Shown: one piece after another, positions 1-8,444 of the stretch
Layout of the letters: each line of letters begins with the position of its first letter
How positions within the stretch are numbered: position 1 is the stretch's first letter
Origin: Candidatus Odyssella thessalonicensis
GTDB lineage: Bacteria > Pseudomonadota > Alphaproteobacteria > Bin65
Assembly: GCA_005240015.1 (NCBI GenBank)
Contig: SBBV01000510.1
Location: 1 to 11,199, forward strand
Direction: 5' to 3'
Length of the DNA stretch: 11,199 nucleotides
Translations under genes and position numbers: made by a program
Notes under the pieces: model-generated
What the model was told of the DNA's origin: nothing
The model's input: the letters and a program-made list of their open reading frames with translations, nothing else
The model's database searches: none

Positions 1-815
1 CGGCGGCGCGCGGCGAGGCGCGCATCCTCGACTACCTCGACGACATGCGCGAGACCGTGCGCCGGCCCCGCGACGCGCTCGCCAACGTGCTCGTGGCCGT
101 GCCCGAGCGCGATCCCGTCGGGCGCGATATCGTCTGGAAGCGGCTCGATCCGCTGCAGCGCACGCACATCCGCGAGCTCGAGCTGCGCTGCCGCCTGACC
201 GAGGCGCTGCTGCCGCACCGCATCGCGATCGGGCGGGCGGTCGGCGAGTGGCTCAACCTCGGCGGCTTCGCGCCCGATCCCACGGCGCTCGACCGCGTCG
301 CCCACAGCGCGGCGCTCGAGCGCGTGAGCTTCCAGGACACGCTGCTGATGCGCGTGCCGCGTGATTGGAAGGTCGAAGTCGACAGCGAAAAGGATGGGCG
401 GAAGCTCTACGCCGTCGACGAGCCGGAGGACCGCGAGACGATCTGGGCCAATTCGCGCTTCGTGCGCGTGCCGGCCGGCGCCGACGCCGCCGCGTTCATG
501 GCCGAAACCGCCGATGCGATCTGGGACGGCCCGCTCGCGGCCGACCGGCGCGACTGGCAGATGCGGCGGCGCGAGGAGCTGCCGGAAGGCGACGTGCTGC
601 TCCTGACCGCCAACGAAGACGAGGAAGACGGCGAGCGCCTCCGCCGCATTTCGTGGACACGCTACGGCCTGCGCGACGATTACCTGGTCTGGGCGCCGGT
701 CCATCTCGTCACGGCCATGCAATATGTCGACGAGCCGGCGCAGATCGAGACCGAAGCGCTGGTCGACCGCGAAGTGCGCAACGCATTGCTGCTGCCGCCC
801 GGCGAGGGCGGGTAG
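1..815 (+). CDS. Conserved protein of unknown function, C-terminal part (5' end outside window), paralogue of the 3728-4825 gene
   Basis: The frame is open from the window edge (first full codon at 3) to TAG at 813-815, so the ATG at 45 is probably internal. Residues encoded before it (ARILDYLDD) align with ALLRYVSES of the complete paralogue at 3728-4825, which supports a truncated 5' end. The two proteins match along their whole shared length, well over half identical by eye. Shared blocks include GRDIVWK, RELELRC, FAP..TALDR.AHSA.LER, LMRVPR.WKVE, DRETIW, RREEL.EGD, WTRY..RDD and DREVRNA. No signal peptide or membrane segment is visible in the part present. I do not recognise the family and assign no function. 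It converges on the HxlR gene, with a palindromic repeat between them. Confidence 0.85.
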   Translation, partial: AARGEARILDYLDDMRETVRRPRDALANVLVAVPERDPVGRDIVWKRLDPLQRTHIRELELRCRLTEALLPHRIAIGRAVGEWLNLGGFAPDPTALDRVAHSAALERVSFQDTLLMRVPRDWKVEVDSEKDGRKLYAVDEPEDRETIWANSRFVRVPAGADAAAFMAETADAIWDGPLAADRRDWQMRRREELPEGDVLLLTANEDEEDGERLRRISWTRYGLRDDYLVWAPVHLVTAMQYVDEPAQIETEALVDREVRNALLLPPGEGG

Positions 816-819
816 TCGA

Positions 820-940
820 TTTCCTCCCCCGCGTAGCGGGGGAGGTGCGCGCGGAGCGCGCGGAGGGGGTGAGTCGAAACAGAGTTTGGGCCCGACTGGC
901 CCCCTCCCGGCCTCCCCCGCTGCGCGGGGGAGGAGGGGGG
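820..940. repeat. Palindromic intergenic repeat with two identical hairpins, between convergent genes
   Basis: Two hairpins have the same 10-bp stem, cctcccccgc/gcgggggagg, with 3-nt loops: 823-845 (loop gta) and 911-933 (loop tgc). Between them are a third stem, gcgcgc-gga-gcgcgc (847-861), and ggaggggg (862-869), which can pair with the C-rich stretch ending at 907. The whole unit can therefore fold into a branched structure. It fills the gap between the converging stop codons at 815 and 943. Repeats of this style (hairpin-forming CTCCCCCGC...GCGGGGGAG) are common between genes in alphaproteobacteria. Without a poly-T run a terminator role is only plausible, but the position suits a bidirectional transcription stop. 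Confidence 0.75.
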
Positions 941-942
941 CG

Positions 943-1383
943 TCAGCGCGCCTTCGCCTCGTCGAGCTTCGCCAGGTAATCCGCCACCGTCTCGCTCGCC
1001 AGCGTTTCGCGATCGCGGCGCGCGCGGCGGATGAAGGCGGCATTCACCTTGGTGTTGGGGTCGTGCTTGGCGCTCCAGATCGCGATCTCGACCAGCACCG
1101 GGGCCAGTTCCTTGCCCTTTTGGGTGAGCGCGTAGACGACCTGGCGCCTGTTGGCCGGATCGCGCTCGCGCGCGATGAGGCCCCAGTCCTCGAGCTTCTT
1201 CAAGCGCGCCGCCAGGATGTTGGAGGCGATGCCCTCGTCCGAGTCCATCATCTCGCGGAAATGGCGCTTCCGGCGCACGAGCAGGTCGCGGATCACAAGC
1301 AGGCTCCAGCGGTCGCCGAAGATCTCGAGCGCGTAGTCGATGGGGCATCCCGAAAGGATGTGCGTCCGGCCTGGTCTCGTCAT
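943..1383 (-). CDS. HxlR-family winged-helix transcriptional regulator
   Basis: This 146-residue protein fits the HxlR (DUF24) family: GCPIDYALEIFGDRWSLLVI, then RDLL, the HFREMM helix, IASNILAARLKKLEDWGLI, the wing (ERDPANRRQVVYALTQKG) and the ELAPVLVEIAIW dimerisation helix. I start at the ATG read from 1383, giving MTRPGRTH. The frame extends to 1443, but there the start lacks a Shine-Dalgarno and would fall inside an operator palindrome. Cys13, just before PID, sits where the redox/electrophile-sensing Cys of YodB, CatR and HypR lies, so Cys-based sensing is a reasonable inference. The gene is divergent from the GST operon and two palindromes in the shared promoter region are likely its sites. 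It probably represses both the operon and itself. Confidence 0.9.
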   Translation of the reverse strand: MTRPGRTHILSGCPIDYALEIFGDRWSLLVIRDLLVRRKRHFREMMDSDEGIASNILAARLKKLEDWGLIARERDPANRRQVVYALTQKGKELAPVLVEIAIWSAKHDPNTKVNAAFIRRARRDRETLASETVADYLAKLDEAKAR

Positions 1384-1429
1384 GCGCGCGGCCTCGCCGA
1401 GGTATTTCTCATAGCCGCTTATCTTTTCG

Positions 1430-1444
1430 CTTGCAAATCGCAAG
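1430..1444. promoter_or_regulatory. Probable HxlR operator 1 (imperfect 15-bp palindrome)
   Basis: CTTGCAAATCGCAAG is a palindrome with one mismatched pair, between the divergent HxlR and GST1 genes. It differs by a single base from the second palindrome at 1462-1476, and the centres are 32 bp apart, about three helical turns. A repeated dyad of this size next to a divergent HxlR gene is the expected operator arrangement. Binding is inferred. Confidence 0.7.
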
Positions 1445-1461
1445 TTAACTTGGAATCATGA

Positions 1462-1476
1462 CTTGCAAATTGCAAG
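1462..1476. promoter_or_regulatory. Probable HxlR operator 2 (15-bp palindrome)
   Basis: CTTGCAAATTGCAAG is a palindrome with six-base perfect arms (CTTGCA/TGCAAG) around AAT. It is the second copy of the dyad at 1430-1444. It ends 17 bp before the chosen GST1 start and just upstream of its Shine-Dalgarno, so a bound protein would block transcription start or early elongation of the GST operon. I could not assign unambiguous -35/-10 boxes in this region for either direction. Confidence 0.72.
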
Positions 1477-1493
1477 CAAAATGGAGGAAGCCG

Positions 1494-2153
1494 ATGAAGC
1501 TCTACACCGTCGTGGGCTCGCCCAACTGCCGCAAGGTGGAAGCGGTGATCAATCACCTGGGCCTCGGGGTCGAGCGCGAATATCTCGATTTCTTCACCGG
1601 CGATCTGCGCCAGCCAGGCTACCTCGCGCTCAATCCCAACGGCATGGTGCCGACGCTCGTCGACGGCGAGCTGACGCTCTCGGAGTCGACCGCGATCATG
1701 CAGTACCTCGCCGATAAAGCCGGGGCCGATGCGCTGTTCCCGCGCGATCCCAAGAAGCGCGCCGAGGTCGTGCGCTGGCAGGCCTGGGAGCTCGCGCATT
1801 ACAATCGCGCCTTCGGCGTACTCGCGTTCGAGACGGTGGCGAAGCCCGGCTTCGGCCTCGGCCCCGCCAATACGGCGCTGGTCGACGCGATGAAACAGAA
1901 CCTCGCCCGCTTCACGCCGGTTCTCGACGCGCACGTGAAAGGCCGCGGCTACGTGGCCGGCGACGGTATCACGCTCGCCGACTATTCGCTGATCCACCTC
2001 GAAGGCTTCAAGGAGGCGGTGCCGTTCGACTGGTCGCCCTATCCGCACCTGAACGCCTATTACGAGCGCATGCGCAGGAACGAGCATTGGGCCGAGACGG
2101 CGCCGCCCTCGCGCGAAGCGATCGGACGCCGCCCGACCGCCAAGGCCGCCTGA
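1494..2153 (+). CDS. Glutathione S-transferase family protein (GST1), first gene of the operon
   Basis: This cytosolic GST of 219 residues would conjugate or reduce electrophiles with glutathione. The N-terminal thioredoxin fold starts MKLYTVVGSPNCRK, with Ser9 and Cys12 as candidate catalytic residues. VPT (52-54) carries the expected cis-Pro53, and E64-S65 is the usual glutathione-binding pair. The helical C-terminal domain has the N-capping box TLAD near residue 160. The start at 1494 has the strong Shine-Dalgarno ggagg at 1483-1487. An in-frame ATG at 1458 would add 12 residues but lies next to the operator and has no ribosome site. The stop TGA shares a base with the ATG of the next gene (TGATG at 2151-2155), so translation is coupled. 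Substrate and GST class are unknown. Confidence 0.9.
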   Translation: MKLYTVVGSPNCRKVEAVINHLGLGVEREYLDFFTGDLRQPGYLALNPNGMVPTLVDGELTLSESTAIMQYLADKAGADALFPRDPKKRAEVVRWQAWELAHYNRAFGVLAFETVAKPGFGLGPANTALVDAMKQNLARFTPVLDAHVKGRGYVAGDGITLADYSLIHLEGFKEAVPFDWSPYPHLNAYYERMRRNEHWAETAPPSREAIGRRPTAKAA

Positions 2154-2581
2154 TGGCCAAGTGGGAAGGAAAGCACGACGCGGCGACGCTGGCGGAAGAA
2201 CTCCGCCGGCGCCTCGCCGCCTCGCCCAGCGTGCCGCGCGCCGCGCTCAGCGAGAAGCGCATGTTCGGCGGCATCTGCTTCCTCCTGCGCAACAACATGC
2301 TCTGCGGCGCCGGCCGCGAGGGCTACATGTTCCGAGTCGGGCCGGCGCGCCATGCCGAGGCCGCAAAACTGCCTGGCGGCCGGCCCGTCGTCATGCGCGA
2401 GCGCCCGATGCAGGGCTTCTTCTGGGTCGATCCCGATGCGTGCGATGCGCGCGGGCTCGGGCGCTGGCTCGCCTTGGCGCAAGCCCATGTCGGCAAGCTG
2501 CCGGCGAAAGAAGCGAAGCGCGGGCGTCCGGCTCGCAAAACCGGGCGCGGTTCAATCCGATCACGTGGGGATCAGCGATGA
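2153..2581 (+). CDS. TfoX N-terminal domain protein with a basic, AT-hook-like tail
   Basis: The 142-residue protein matches the TfoX/Sxy N-terminal domain: RMFGGICFLL (36-45), NNMLCGA, the YMFRVG strand and RPMQGFFWV (84-92). The domain is named from the competence regulator Sxy/TfoX, but stand-alone versions like this have no established function. There is no TfoX C-terminal domain. Instead the last ~25 residues are strongly basic (KRGRPARKTGRGSIRSR, from 122); the GRP core flanked by basic residues resembles an AT-hook. DNA or RNA binding by the tail is inference only. The ATG at 2153 overlaps the GST1 stop, and its own TGA overlaps the next ATG (ATGA at 2578-2581), placing it firmly within the operon. 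Confidence 0.85.
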   Translation: MAKWEGKHDAATLAEELRRRLAASPSVPRAALSEKRMFGGICFLLRNNMLCGAGREGYMFRVGPARHAEAAKLPGGRPVVMRERPMQGFFWVDPDACDARGLGRWLALAQAHVGKLPAKEAKRGRPARKTGRGSIRSRGDQR

Positions 2582-2898
2582 AGAACTACGTCTTTGCCTA
2601 TTATGGCGTACCCAAGTTCGACACTCCCGCCGCGGGGAAACAGCACATGACGAAATGGAAGGCGTGGGTCGACGGCCTCGGCGATGCTTTGATCGATCCC
2701 GGCAAGCCGGTCGCCGCGCCGAAGAATGTGAGCGCGCGCGGCGTGTCGAATCGCGCCGAGGCCGATCGATTTACCGGGTACTCCCTCGTCCAGGCCGACA
2801 GCATCGAAGCGGCGCTCGCGATGGCCCAGAAATGCCCGCATCTCGAGCACGGGACCATCGACGTGGCGGAAGTCATGCCGATGTCGATGAAACCCTAA
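2578..2898 (+). CDS. YciI-like (YCII-related/DGPF domain) protein
   Basis: This 106-residue protein begins MKNYVFAYYGVPKF. Its C-terminal half has the YCII-related pattern FTGYSLVQADSIEAALAMAQ, then CPHLEHGTIDVAEVMPM. That is the typical ending, in which a YxxVxADSxxEAxxxAxxCPHL helix is followed by a strand of the dimeric alpha-beta barrel. Family members are small ferredoxin-like-fold proteins, some suggested to be enzymes, but the reaction is generally unknown and I assign none. The ATG overlaps the TfoX-domain stop by 4 nt, with ggggat (2567-2572) as a modest ribosome site. Similar small proteins are often found beside GSTs and stress regulators, which fits here. Confidence 0.82.
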   Translation: MKNYVFAYYGVPKFDTPAAGKQHMTKWKAWVDGLGDALIDPGKPVAAPKNVSARGVSNRAEADRFTGYSLVQADSIEAALAMAQKCPHLEHGTIDVAEVMPMSMKP

Positions 2899-2912
2899 AT
2901 CCGCGTTCGCGC

Positions 2913-2942
2913 GGCTCGCCGGTGGTCCTGCCCCGGCGAGCC
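2913..2942 (+). terminator. Stem-loop between the YciI-like gene and GST2
   Basis: A perfect 10-bp stem, ggctcgccgg (2913-2922)/ccggcgagcc (2933-2942), has a 10-nt loop and starts 15 nt after the YciI-like stop. There is no T-run, so a full intrinsic terminator is unlikely. It may cause partial termination or protect the upstream mRNA from 3' decay, so that GST2 is expressed at a different level from the first three genes. Confidence 0.45.
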
Positions 2943-2965
2943 GAAGTGGAAAAGGGAGGCGCGTC

Positions 2966-3640
2966 ATGGACGTGCACATGTTCAGCGGCAGCGGCTTCGC
3001 CTGGCGCGTGCTGCTCGCGCTCGAGATCAAGGGCGTCGCCTACGCCGAGATCCCGGTGCAGGCCGCGCAAGCTGCGCTCAAATCGCCGGAGTTCCTGGCG
3101 CTCAATCCGCGCGGCAAGGTGCCGGTGATCCGCGACGGCAACTACACGCTGGCGGAGTCGGTGGCGATCCTCGCCTATCTCGACAGGAAGCATCCCGAGC
3201 CGCCGCTGTTCGGCCGCTCGGCCGCCGAGGCGGGGCGGATCTGGCGCGCGATCCTCGATTTCGACCTCTACGTCGCGCGGGACTGGGTCGAGTGCATCGT
3301 GGTGCCGATCTTCACCGGCCAGGCCGCGGCCAGGGCCGAGAGCATCCGCGCGGCCGCGCGCGCGAGCCATGCCGAGCTCGCCAAGCTCGATGCCGCGGTC
3401 AAGCCGCATGGCTGGATCGCGGCACCGGCGCTGAGCGCGGCCGACCTCGTGGTCTTTCCGATCGTCGAGGTGCTCGCGCGCGCCGCCGGCAAACCCGATG
3501 CGAAGGCGTTGGCCCTCGACCTCCTGCCGCTCGACGCGCGCTGGCCCGCGCTCGCCGCCTGGCGCGCCAAGCTCCAGGCCATGCCCGCTTACGCGCGCAC
3601 CTATCCCGCCTATTGGAAGAAGCTCGACGCGGCGGCCTAA
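2966..3640 (+). CDS. Glutathione S-transferase family protein (GST2)
   Basis: This second cytosolic-type GST has 224 residues. The N-terminal thioredoxin fold has FSGSGFAWRV where the catalytic motif is expected (Ser7 or Ser9 candidates; no Cys there, unlike GST1). NPRGKVPVIRDG contains cis-Pro53, and E64-S65 contacts glutathione. The helical domain includes LSAADL, the usual N-capping box. The start at 2966 follows the Shine-Dalgarno gggagg (2953-2959 region). It lies 67 bp after the YciI-like gene on the same strand, separated by a stem-loop, and is probably the last gene of the operon. GST1 and GST2 share the fold but are quite different in sequence, so they look like different subfamilies, not a recent duplication. 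Confidence 0.9.
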   Translation: MDVHMFSGSGFAWRVLLALEIKGVAYAEIPVQAAQAALKSPEFLALNPRGKVPVIRDGNYTLAESVAILAYLDRKHPEPPLFGRSAAEAGRIWRAILDFDLYVARDWVECIVVPIFTGQAAARAESIRAAARASHAELAKLDAAVKPHGWIAAPALSAADLVVFPIVEVLARAAGKPDAKALALDLLPLDARWPALAAWRAKLQAMPAYARTYPAYWKKLDAAA

Positions 3641-3727
3641 GCCCGCAAACAGCTTGATCTCTTTCTGTTCCTATGCCAAGGTTGTCGGCAAAATCAATGC
3701 TTATACCTTTGGTTGCGGGAGAGACCG

Positions 3728-4825
3728 ATGGGCGGCATCGACCCGGACAATCCGCCGGATTGGATCCGGCGCATGATCGAGAGCGCCGCCGGCGCGCAAG
3801 GTCAGCACTTTCACGTCGAAGTTAGGAAAGCGGAACGCGATGGCGGCGCGGGCATCATGGCGCTCGGCGCCGGCACCTTTGCGGCTCCGTTGCCGGACGA
3901 TTGGCTGCTGCATCCAGGACCGCCCTACACGGGACGAATTCGGGTCAAGGAAGGCTACGACATCCACTACCGGATCGACTCGTACGAGGATGCGGAGGCG
4001 GCGACCGGCGGCCCAGCCCTGCTGCGCTATGTGAGCGAGTCCGAGTTCAAGGACGAGGTGAAGACGCCCACCGATATCCTCAACGATTTCCTGATCGCGA
4101 TTCCCGGCCACGAGCCGGCGGGCCGAGACATCGTGTGGAAATGCATCGACCCCTTCGGCGGAACCCATGTGCGCGAACTGGAGTTGCGCTGCCCGCTGAT
4201 AACCGACGAGCTGGTCGAGCACCGCATGTCGATCGCGCGCGCGATCGGCGAGTGGCTCGGCTTGGGACGCTTCGCGCCCGAGCTGACGGCGCTCGACCGC
4301 GCGGCGCACTCGGCGTCGCTGGAACGCGTGAACTTCCAGAACACGATCCTGATGCGCGTGCCGCGCGGATGGAAGGTGGAGGACATGAGCACGGCCGACG
4401 AGGAGCGCAAGCATTACGCGGTGAATCACCCACAGGACCGCGAGACGATCTGGGTCACTTCGCAGCTGGTCAGTCTGCCCGAATATGACGACGTGCGAGT
4501 TCCGCGGGCTGCCATGGCACAGATCGTCGACAAGGTCTGGCGCGGCATGAAATCCGACACGAGCAAAGGCTGGCTCTCGTGCCGGCGGGAGGAGCTGGAC
4601 GAGGGCGATATCCTCATCGTCACCTCCAACGAGGAGGAAGAACAGGGCGAGACACTGCGCCGGATCACATGGACGCGCTACGCCGTTCGAGACGACTTCA
4701 TGATCATCGCGCCCATTCATCTGGTGACCGCCGTCCAGTATCTCGACGAGCCGGAGCAGGTCGAGAGGGAGGCGGCGATGGACCGCGAAGTGCGCAACGC
4801 GATCTTCCTGCGCCCGCGGAACTAG
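3728..4825 (+). CDS. Conserved protein of unknown function with an internal duplication (complete paralogue of the 1-815 gene)
   Basis: The start is set at ATG 3728, preceded by gggagag (3717-3723); a TTG at 3713 would add five residues. The product has 365 residues, no signal peptide and no membrane segment. I do not recognise the family. It appears to hold two related halves about 156-160 residues apart. GTFAAPLPDDW (Trp59) matches NTILMRVPRGW (Trp215). DIVWK..GTHVRELELRCPLITDEL (from 134) matches DILIV..GETLRRITWTRYAVRDDF (from 294). The proline-then-Trp opening with later strands recalls compact Mog1/PsbP/DcrB-like (DUF1795-type) folds, but this is pattern resemblance only. The C-terminal ~260 residues are clearly homologous to the truncated gene at the left edge. 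The gene sits 87 bp after GST2 and may have its own promoter. Confidence 0.88.
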   Translation: MGGIDPDNPPDWIRRMIESAAGAQGQHFHVEVRKAERDGGAGIMALGAGTFAAPLPDDWLLHPGPPYTGRIRVKEGYDIHYRIDSYEDAEAATGGPALLRYVSESEFKDEVKTPTDILNDFLIAIPGHEPAGRDIVWKCIDPFGGTHVRELELRCPLITDELVEHRMSIARAIGEWLGLGRFAPELTALDRAAHSASLERVNFQNTILMRVPRGWKVEDMSTADEERKHYAVNHPQDRETIWVTSQLVSLPEYDDVRVPRAAMAQIVDKVWRGMKSDTSKGWLSCRREELDEGDILIVTSNEEEEQGETLRRITWTRYAVRDDFMIIAPIHLVTAVQYLDEPEQVEREAAMDREVRNAIFLRPRN

Positions 4826-4845
4826 CCTTGAGCGCGCCCATCCGC

Positions 4846-4871
4846 GCCGCGCGATCGGGCCGCGTGATCGG
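4846..4871. repeat. Tandem 13-bp direct repeat
   Basis: gccgcgcgatcgg (4846-4858) is followed directly by gccgcgtgatcgg (4859-4871), with one mismatch, just after the stop of the 365-residue gene. It may be replication slippage; no role is evident. Confidence 0.6.
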
Positions 4872-4940
4872 CAATTGGGCTGCCCGCCGCTGACTCAAGT
4901 CTGAAAATGTCCCCGACGCAGCGGGATTCTGGCGGCTAGG

Positions 4941-4971
4941 CCCTTGCGTCGCTAGGCCTTTCCCCCCATAT
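4941..4971 (+). promoter_or_regulatory. Sigma-32 (RpoH) type heat-shock promoter of dnaK
   Basis: CCCTTGCGT (4941-4949) matches the CNCTTGAAA-type -35 box of RpoH. CCCCATAT (4964-4971) is an exact match to the CCCCATNT -10 box. The 14-nt gap between the heptamer CTTGCGT (4943-4949) and the -10 box is within the normal range. Transcription should start near 4978, giving a leader of about 130 nt before dnaK. A direct repeat GCTAGGCC (4935-4942 and 4951-4958) overlaps the -35 region, at 16-bp spacing. I found no CIRCE operator, so RpoH appears to be the main control. Confidence 0.85.
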
Positions 4972-4988
4972 GCCGGGCCGGGACCGGG

Positions 4989-5063
4989 GTGGCGGGACCG
5001 ACGGTAAGCCGCTGCCCCCCTTTCATAAACCGTCATTCGTCAAGGGGGCTCCTTGGGCGCCAC
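4989..5063 (+). promoter_or_regulatory. Potentially structured dnaK 5' leader
   Basis: Complementary segments in the leader can pair: gtggcg (4989-4994) with cgccac (5058-5063), and inside it CCCCCTT (5016-5022) with AAGGGGG (5042-5048) around a 19-nt loop. The dnaK Shine-Dalgarno gagg (5098-5101, 8 nt before ATG) is outside these stems, so a classical thermometer masking the ribosome site is not shown. Folding, and any effect on translation or mRNA stability, are inference. Confidence 0.4.
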
Positions 5064-5109
5064 GGTCGGACCGGGCTAGAGGAGCCTGCCGGGAATAGAG
5101 GAAAAAAAC

Positions 5110-7110
<2,001 letters not shown>

Positions 7111-7143
7111 GGCTTCGGCTTGTCGCCGCTTCCCCCACTGGCA

Positions 7144-7213
7144 TGTCGTCCCCGCGAAAGCGGGGACCCATGCCCGGGCCAAGAGGTGGCCTCCCGCTTT
7201 CGCGGGAACGACA
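7144..7213. repeat. Two-armed palindromic repeat element in the dnaK-dnaJ gap
   Basis: The unit is bounded by tgtcgt (7144-7149) and its complement acgaca (7208-7213). Each arm folds as its own hairpin: tccccgc-gaaa-gcgggga (7149-7166, GNRA-type tetraloop) and tcccgc-tttc-gcggga (7192-7207). The right arm is nearly the reverse complement of the left, so the element is a large inverted repeat of about 70 bp. The core CCCGCGAAAGCGGG is typical of dispersed alphaproteobacterial intergenic repeats (REP/RUP-like). It sits between dnaK and dnaJ, where it could lower or stabilise expression of one gene relative to the other. Confidence 0.8.
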
Positions 7214-7280
7214 GATGCGGGAGCGGGCGGGGAGCGGCTGATACGATGAAGGCTAAGACAGAGCCGCGGCACGTGCATCC

Positions 7281-8444
7281 ATGAGCAAGCGCGACTTCTA
7301 CGAAATCCTCGGCGTCGACCGGAAAGCCGACGAGGCTGCGCTCAAGAAGGCCTATCGCGCGAAGGCGATGCAGTTCCACCCGGACCGGAATCCGGGCGAC
7401 AAGGCCGCCGAGCAAAAGTTCAAGGAGGTCAACGAGGCCTACGAGGTCCTGAAGGACCCGCAGAAGCGCGCGGCCTACGACCAGTTCGGCCACGCCGCGT
7501 TCGATCCGGCCCATGGCGCGCCCGGCCACGGCGGCTTCCGCCAGCACCCGGGCGGCTTCGAGTTCAACTTCGGCTCGGGCGGCTTCGCCGACATTTTCGA
7601 GGACATCTTCGGCGACATCACCGGGCGCGGCCGGCGCGGCGCCACGCGCGGACCCGAGCGCGGCCAGGATCTCCGCTACGATCTCGAGGTGACGCTCGAG
7701 GAGGCGTTCAAGGGCAAGAAGGCGACGATCCGCGTGCCCACCGCGGCGCGCTGCGATGCCTGCCACGGCTCGGGCGGCGAGGGCGGCGCCCGGCCCAAGC
7801 CGTGCCCCACCTGCGGCGGCCGCGGGCGCGTGCGCGCCAGCCAAGGCTTCTTCACCATCGAGCGCACCTGCGGCGCCTGCGCCGGCACCGGCGAGGTGGT
7901 CGACAAGCCGTGCCGGAAATGCCGCGGCGAAGGCCGCATCGTGCTCGACAAGACCTTGGCGGTGAACGTGCCGTCCGGCGTCGACGAGGGCACGCGCATC
8001 CGCCTGGCCGGCGAGGGCGAGGCGGGCCTGCGCGGCGGCCCCGCCGGCGATCTCTACATCTTCATCTCGATCGCGCCGCACGAGATCTTCCAGCGCGACG
8101 GCGCCCACATCCATTGCCACGTGCCGATCTCGATGGTGACGGCGGCCTTGGGCGGCGCCGTCGAGGTGCCGACCGTCGAGGGCACGCGCGCGCGCGTGAC
8201 GATCCCGGCCGGCACGCAGTCGGGCGAGCAGTTCCGCCTGCGCGGCAAGGGCATGACCCAGCTCAAGAGCCAGATCCGCGGCGACATGATCATCGAGGTC
8301 GCGGTCGAAACCCCGGCCAACATGACCGCGCGCCAGAAGCAGATCCTCGAGGAGTTCAAGAAGGCCGGCGGCGAAGACGCGAGCCCCAAGGCGAAGAGCT
8401 TCTTCGCCAAGGTGCGCGAGCTCTGGGATGAGCTGAAAGGGTGA
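7281..8444 (+). CDS. dnaJ: Molecular chaperone DnaJ (Hsp40, type I)
   Basis: This 387-residue co-chaperone delivers substrates to DnaK and stimulates its ATPase. It has the full class I layout. The J domain has HPD at 33-35, followed by a Gly/Phe-rich stretch with [12 protein letters not shown] and [17 protein letters not shown] zinc-binding region of four CxxCxGxG repeats follows (CDACHGSG from 158, [24 protein letters not shown] from 211). The C-terminal substrate-binding domains end [10 protein letters not shown]. The ATG at 7281 has no strong Shine-Dalgarno nearby; gaagg at 7248-7252 is too far upstream. It lies 170 bp after dnaK with a palindromic repeat between them and is presumably co-transcribed. 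Its 3' end is partly duplicated in decayed form at 9629-9866. Confidence 0.98.
   Translation: MSKRDFYEILGVDRKADEAALKKAYRAKAMQFHPDRNPGDKAAEQKFKEVNEAYEVLKDPQKRAAYDQFGHAAFDPAHGAPGHGGFRQHPGGFEFNFGSGGFADIFEDIFGDITGRGRRGATRGPERGQDLRYDLEVTLEEAFKGKKATIRVPTAARCDACHGSGGEGGARPKPCPTCGGRGRVRASQGFFTIERTCGACAGTGEVVDKPCRKCRGEGRIVLDKTLAVNVPSGVDEGTRIRLAGEGEAGLRGGPAGDLYIFISIAPHEIFQRDGAHIHCHVPISMVTAALGGAVEVPTVEGTRARVTIPAGTQSGEQFRLRGKGMTQLKSQIRGDMIIEVAVETPANMTARQKQILEEFKKAGGEDASPKAKSFFAKVRELWDELKG

Noticed and set aside
724..1461. 245-codon plus-strand frame running through the repeat and opposite the HxlR gene
   Set aside because: It spans a palindromic repeat and is antisense to a clear HxlR regulator.
3682..3707. 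Possible promoter TTGTCG ... TATACC before the 365-residue gene
   Set aside because: Spacing is only 14 nt and neither box is close to consensus; a promoter may exist in this 87-bp gap but cannot be placed.
3701..4720. 339-codon minus-strand frame opposite the 365-residue gene
   Set aside because: The plus-strand frame has a good ribosome site and a conserved paralogue at the left edge; the antisense frame has neither.
5079..5084. Second Shine-Dalgarno-like gaggag in the dnaK leader
   Set aside because: No suitable start codon follows in a coding frame; the gagg at 5098-5101 serves dnaK.
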